Source of the DNA: Treponema sp.
Lineage (GTDB): Bacteria; Spirochaetota; Spirochaetia; Treponematales; Treponemataceae
DNA length: 46,441 nt
Direction of reading: 5' to 3'
NCBI GenBank assembly: GCA_017534445.1
Contig: JAFXWC010000052.1
Span: 1 to 46,441 of the forward strand
Shown in pieces: positions 45,695-46,441 of the stretch. Position 1 is the stretch's first letter; every line of letters starts with the position of its first letter. The position numbers and the translations under genes are program-made. Below the pieces are notes generated by a model that was not told the DNA's origin, did not search any database, and worked only from the letters and a program-made list of their open reading frames with translations.

Positions 45695-45716
45695 GGTGGT
45701 GAAGTACTTCACCACC
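45695..45716. repeat. Perfect 22-bp palindrome
   Basis: GGTGGTGAAGT followed at once by its reverse complement. It is the longest uninterrupted palindrome of the region. Confidence 0.8.
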
Positions 45717-45762
45717 ACACAAAAGACAGGTTTTGATGCAGTTAATATCTCTAGTATCGTTC

Positions 45763-45774
45763 GACTTTAAAGTC
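45763..45774. repeat. 12-bp palindrome shared with 45872
   Basis: GACTTTAAAGTC, repeated within the longer palindrome 109 bases to the right. Confidence 0.6.
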
Positions 45775-45871
45775 TAACCACATTTTAGTAAGAAATAGGC
45801 TTTACGACATCAGTATCGAAAAGTACAGACCAAAATAAAACAACCGTACAACCTTGTACACTTGTTCAAGT

Positions 45872-45889
45872 ATCGACTTTAAAGTCGAT
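45872..45889. repeat. Perfect 18-bp palindrome
   Basis: ATCGACTTTAAAGTCGAT. A smaller GTACAA-CC-TTGTAC hairpin stands just before it (45846-45859) and AGGGTGT/ACACCCT just after (45902-45925). Confidence 0.75.
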
Positions 45890-46021
45890 GCTCATAAGGC
45901 CAGGGTGTTAAATCTTTTACACCCTCAAAACTACTTTGGAGGGATGGGCTTTTGCTTATTTTTGAGCGGGTTAATTAAGGATACGGAAAGACCACAAAAG
46001 GAAACGATTTTTTTTAACGAA

Positions 46022-46039
46022 GTGTACCAATTGGTACAC
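46022..46039. repeat. Perfect 18-bp palindrome near the right att site
   Basis: GTGTACCAATTGGTACAC, no loop. Together with the TTGCTYAYTTTTRAGCGGGTTA-like repeats at 45953 and 46110 it forms the inner side of attR. Confidence 0.75.
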
Positions 46040-46141
46040 ACCAAAAGGGGCTGAATGATGCTTTAATCAACTTAACGGTTGGAGCTTCCTTCTAAGTCAA
46101 CAGGGAACTTGCTCACTTTTAAGCGGGTTAGTAACAGCCAT

Positions 46142-46164
46142 TTTGTTTCTAGTTTTGTTACTTG
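46142..46164 (+). other. Candidate right attachment site (attR)
   Basis: TTTGTTTCTAGT, TT, TGTTACT, T, G: 20 of 23 bases match 33695-33717, including a 12-base identical core. To its right the sequence turns very A/T-rich and the palindromes stop. The predicted island is 12.5 kb. Confidence 0.5.
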
Positions 46165-46244
46165 ATTAATAAATAAAAAAATATAATACCTACTTCCAAT
46201 ATATAATAAAATATAGTATATTATAGTAAGTTGTTTACAGTAAT

Positions 46245-46441
46245 TCAATGAAATATAATTTTGTATGATGGGTTATTATATACTTTCTGAATATCAACTC
46301 CATAAGTTGCTTTCACTTTATTAACAATATCTTGCTCTATTTTCTTTTTCTTATCATCATAATCGCAATAAAAAAGATCTAAACAGCTTTCGTCTGAAAA
46401 AAATCTGTTATAAAAATCCATACCCAGAATTTTATAGAAAA
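46245..46441 (-). CDS. C-terminal end of an unrecognised protein, runs off the window
   Basis: The last 64 residues of a minus-strand frame that enters from beyond base 46441 and ends at the TGA at 46245-46247. Sequence includes YKILGMDFYNRFFSDESCLD, LFYCDYDDKKKKIEQDIVNK and VKATYGVDIQKVYNNPSYKI. It is charged and soluble. It lies outside the right att site, so it is probably chromosomal or part of another element. Family not recognised. Confidence 0.5.
   Translation of the reverse strand, partial: FYKILGMDFYNRFFSDESCLDLFYCDYDDKKKKIEQDIVNKVKATYGVDIQKVYNNPSYKIIFH

Larger units (their letters stand above)
44368..46141. other. Non-coding, palindrome-rich right end of the island
   Basis: No convincing gene was seen in about 1.8 kb. 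The few open frames lack ribosome sites and are traversed by palindromes. The stretch holds a terminator at 44420, a GTTAC/GTAAC array (44931-45203), a 22-bp triple repeat (45460-45523), many separate palindromes, and finally attR. Such a region at the end of an integrative element is a plausible place for a replication origin, packaging site or partition site. Confidence 0.7.

Noticed and set aside
45465..45722. 85-residue minus-strand frame in the right end of the island
   Set aside because: It runs through the 22-bp triple repeat and three palindromes, has no ribosome site and has an unlikely composition; a by-product of repeats.
44551..46039. Integron attC sites
   Set aside because: Treponema denticola carries an integron, so this was considered, but the palindromes lack the R/L box structure and GTTRRRY core, there are no cassette genes between them, and the integrase has no IntI-specific insert that I could see.

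Overview
The window looks like a piece of a Treponema chromosome (order Spirochaetales), probably a host-associated species. The strongest pointer is the cheA, cheW-cheR-like, cheX, cheY operon (17476-22349), an arrangement known from treponemes. It is supported by a lysine pathway built on diaminopimelate dehydrogenase and LL-diaminopimelate aminotransferase, type-II GalT, and several secreted or barrel proteins with no close textbook relative. No rRNA, tRNA or CRISPR was seen.

Core chromosome, 1-33254. The left end holds the 3' part of a large tetratricopeptide protein whose N-terminal half is a recently amplified 63-residue repeat. Next comes a minus-strand block: xseA-xseB-mutL (DNA processing and mismatch repair), a flavin-reductase-like protein, an HMGL-like aldolase, lysA and ddh (lysine synthesis), a TrmB-type regulator and a GNAT acetyltransferase. 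A repeat-rich 670-base gap separates these from an OmpR-type response regulator and histidine kinase, dapL, an outer-membrane-barrel candidate (minus strand) and the chemotaxis operon. Further right are a small unknown gene, an exported unknown, a B12-binding radical SAM protein, a class III adenylate cyclase, a Cys/His protein and an HtrA/DegP protease. A minus-strand operon galT-asnA-(radical-SAM-like paralogue without its iron-sulfur motif) closes this part.

Dispersed structured repeats. Three copies of one family (12190-12331 minus, 27102-27248 plus, 33473-33549 plus) and a solo fragment (17313-17338) share conserved blocks and hairpins with compensatory changes. Five genes (xseA, the response regulator, cheA, the Cys/His gene, galT) have a -10 box only 6-8 bases before the start codon and no Shine-Dalgarno sequence. 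They are candidates for leaderless mRNAs.

Mobile element, about 33695-46164. A 23-base imperfect direct repeat (20 of 23 identical) brackets 12.5 kb that begins with a tyrosine integrase. Inside are a phage tail tape-measure-like protein, a Com-like zinc-ribbon gene, two sets of tandem small paralogues, a small-terminase-like HTH protein, a Cro/CI-type repressor with a near-symmetric double promoter, an excisionase-like HTH gene, a phage replisome organiser and an HK97-gp10-like tail protein. No large terminase, portal, protease, capsid, holin or lysin was recognised. The best reading is a phage-satellite-like or heavily reduced prophage island. Its right 1.8 kb seems non-coding. It contains an array of GTTAC-NNN-GTAAC palindromes, many spaced 21 bases apart (a candidate replication or partition site), followed by a series of unrelated perfect palindromes. 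Two promoter-leader-terminator modules inside the element share a leader motif and suggest control by attenuation or antitermination. AT-rich DNA and the 3' end of an unrecognised minus-strand gene follow the right repeat.

All calls come from reading the sequence; no database search was run.
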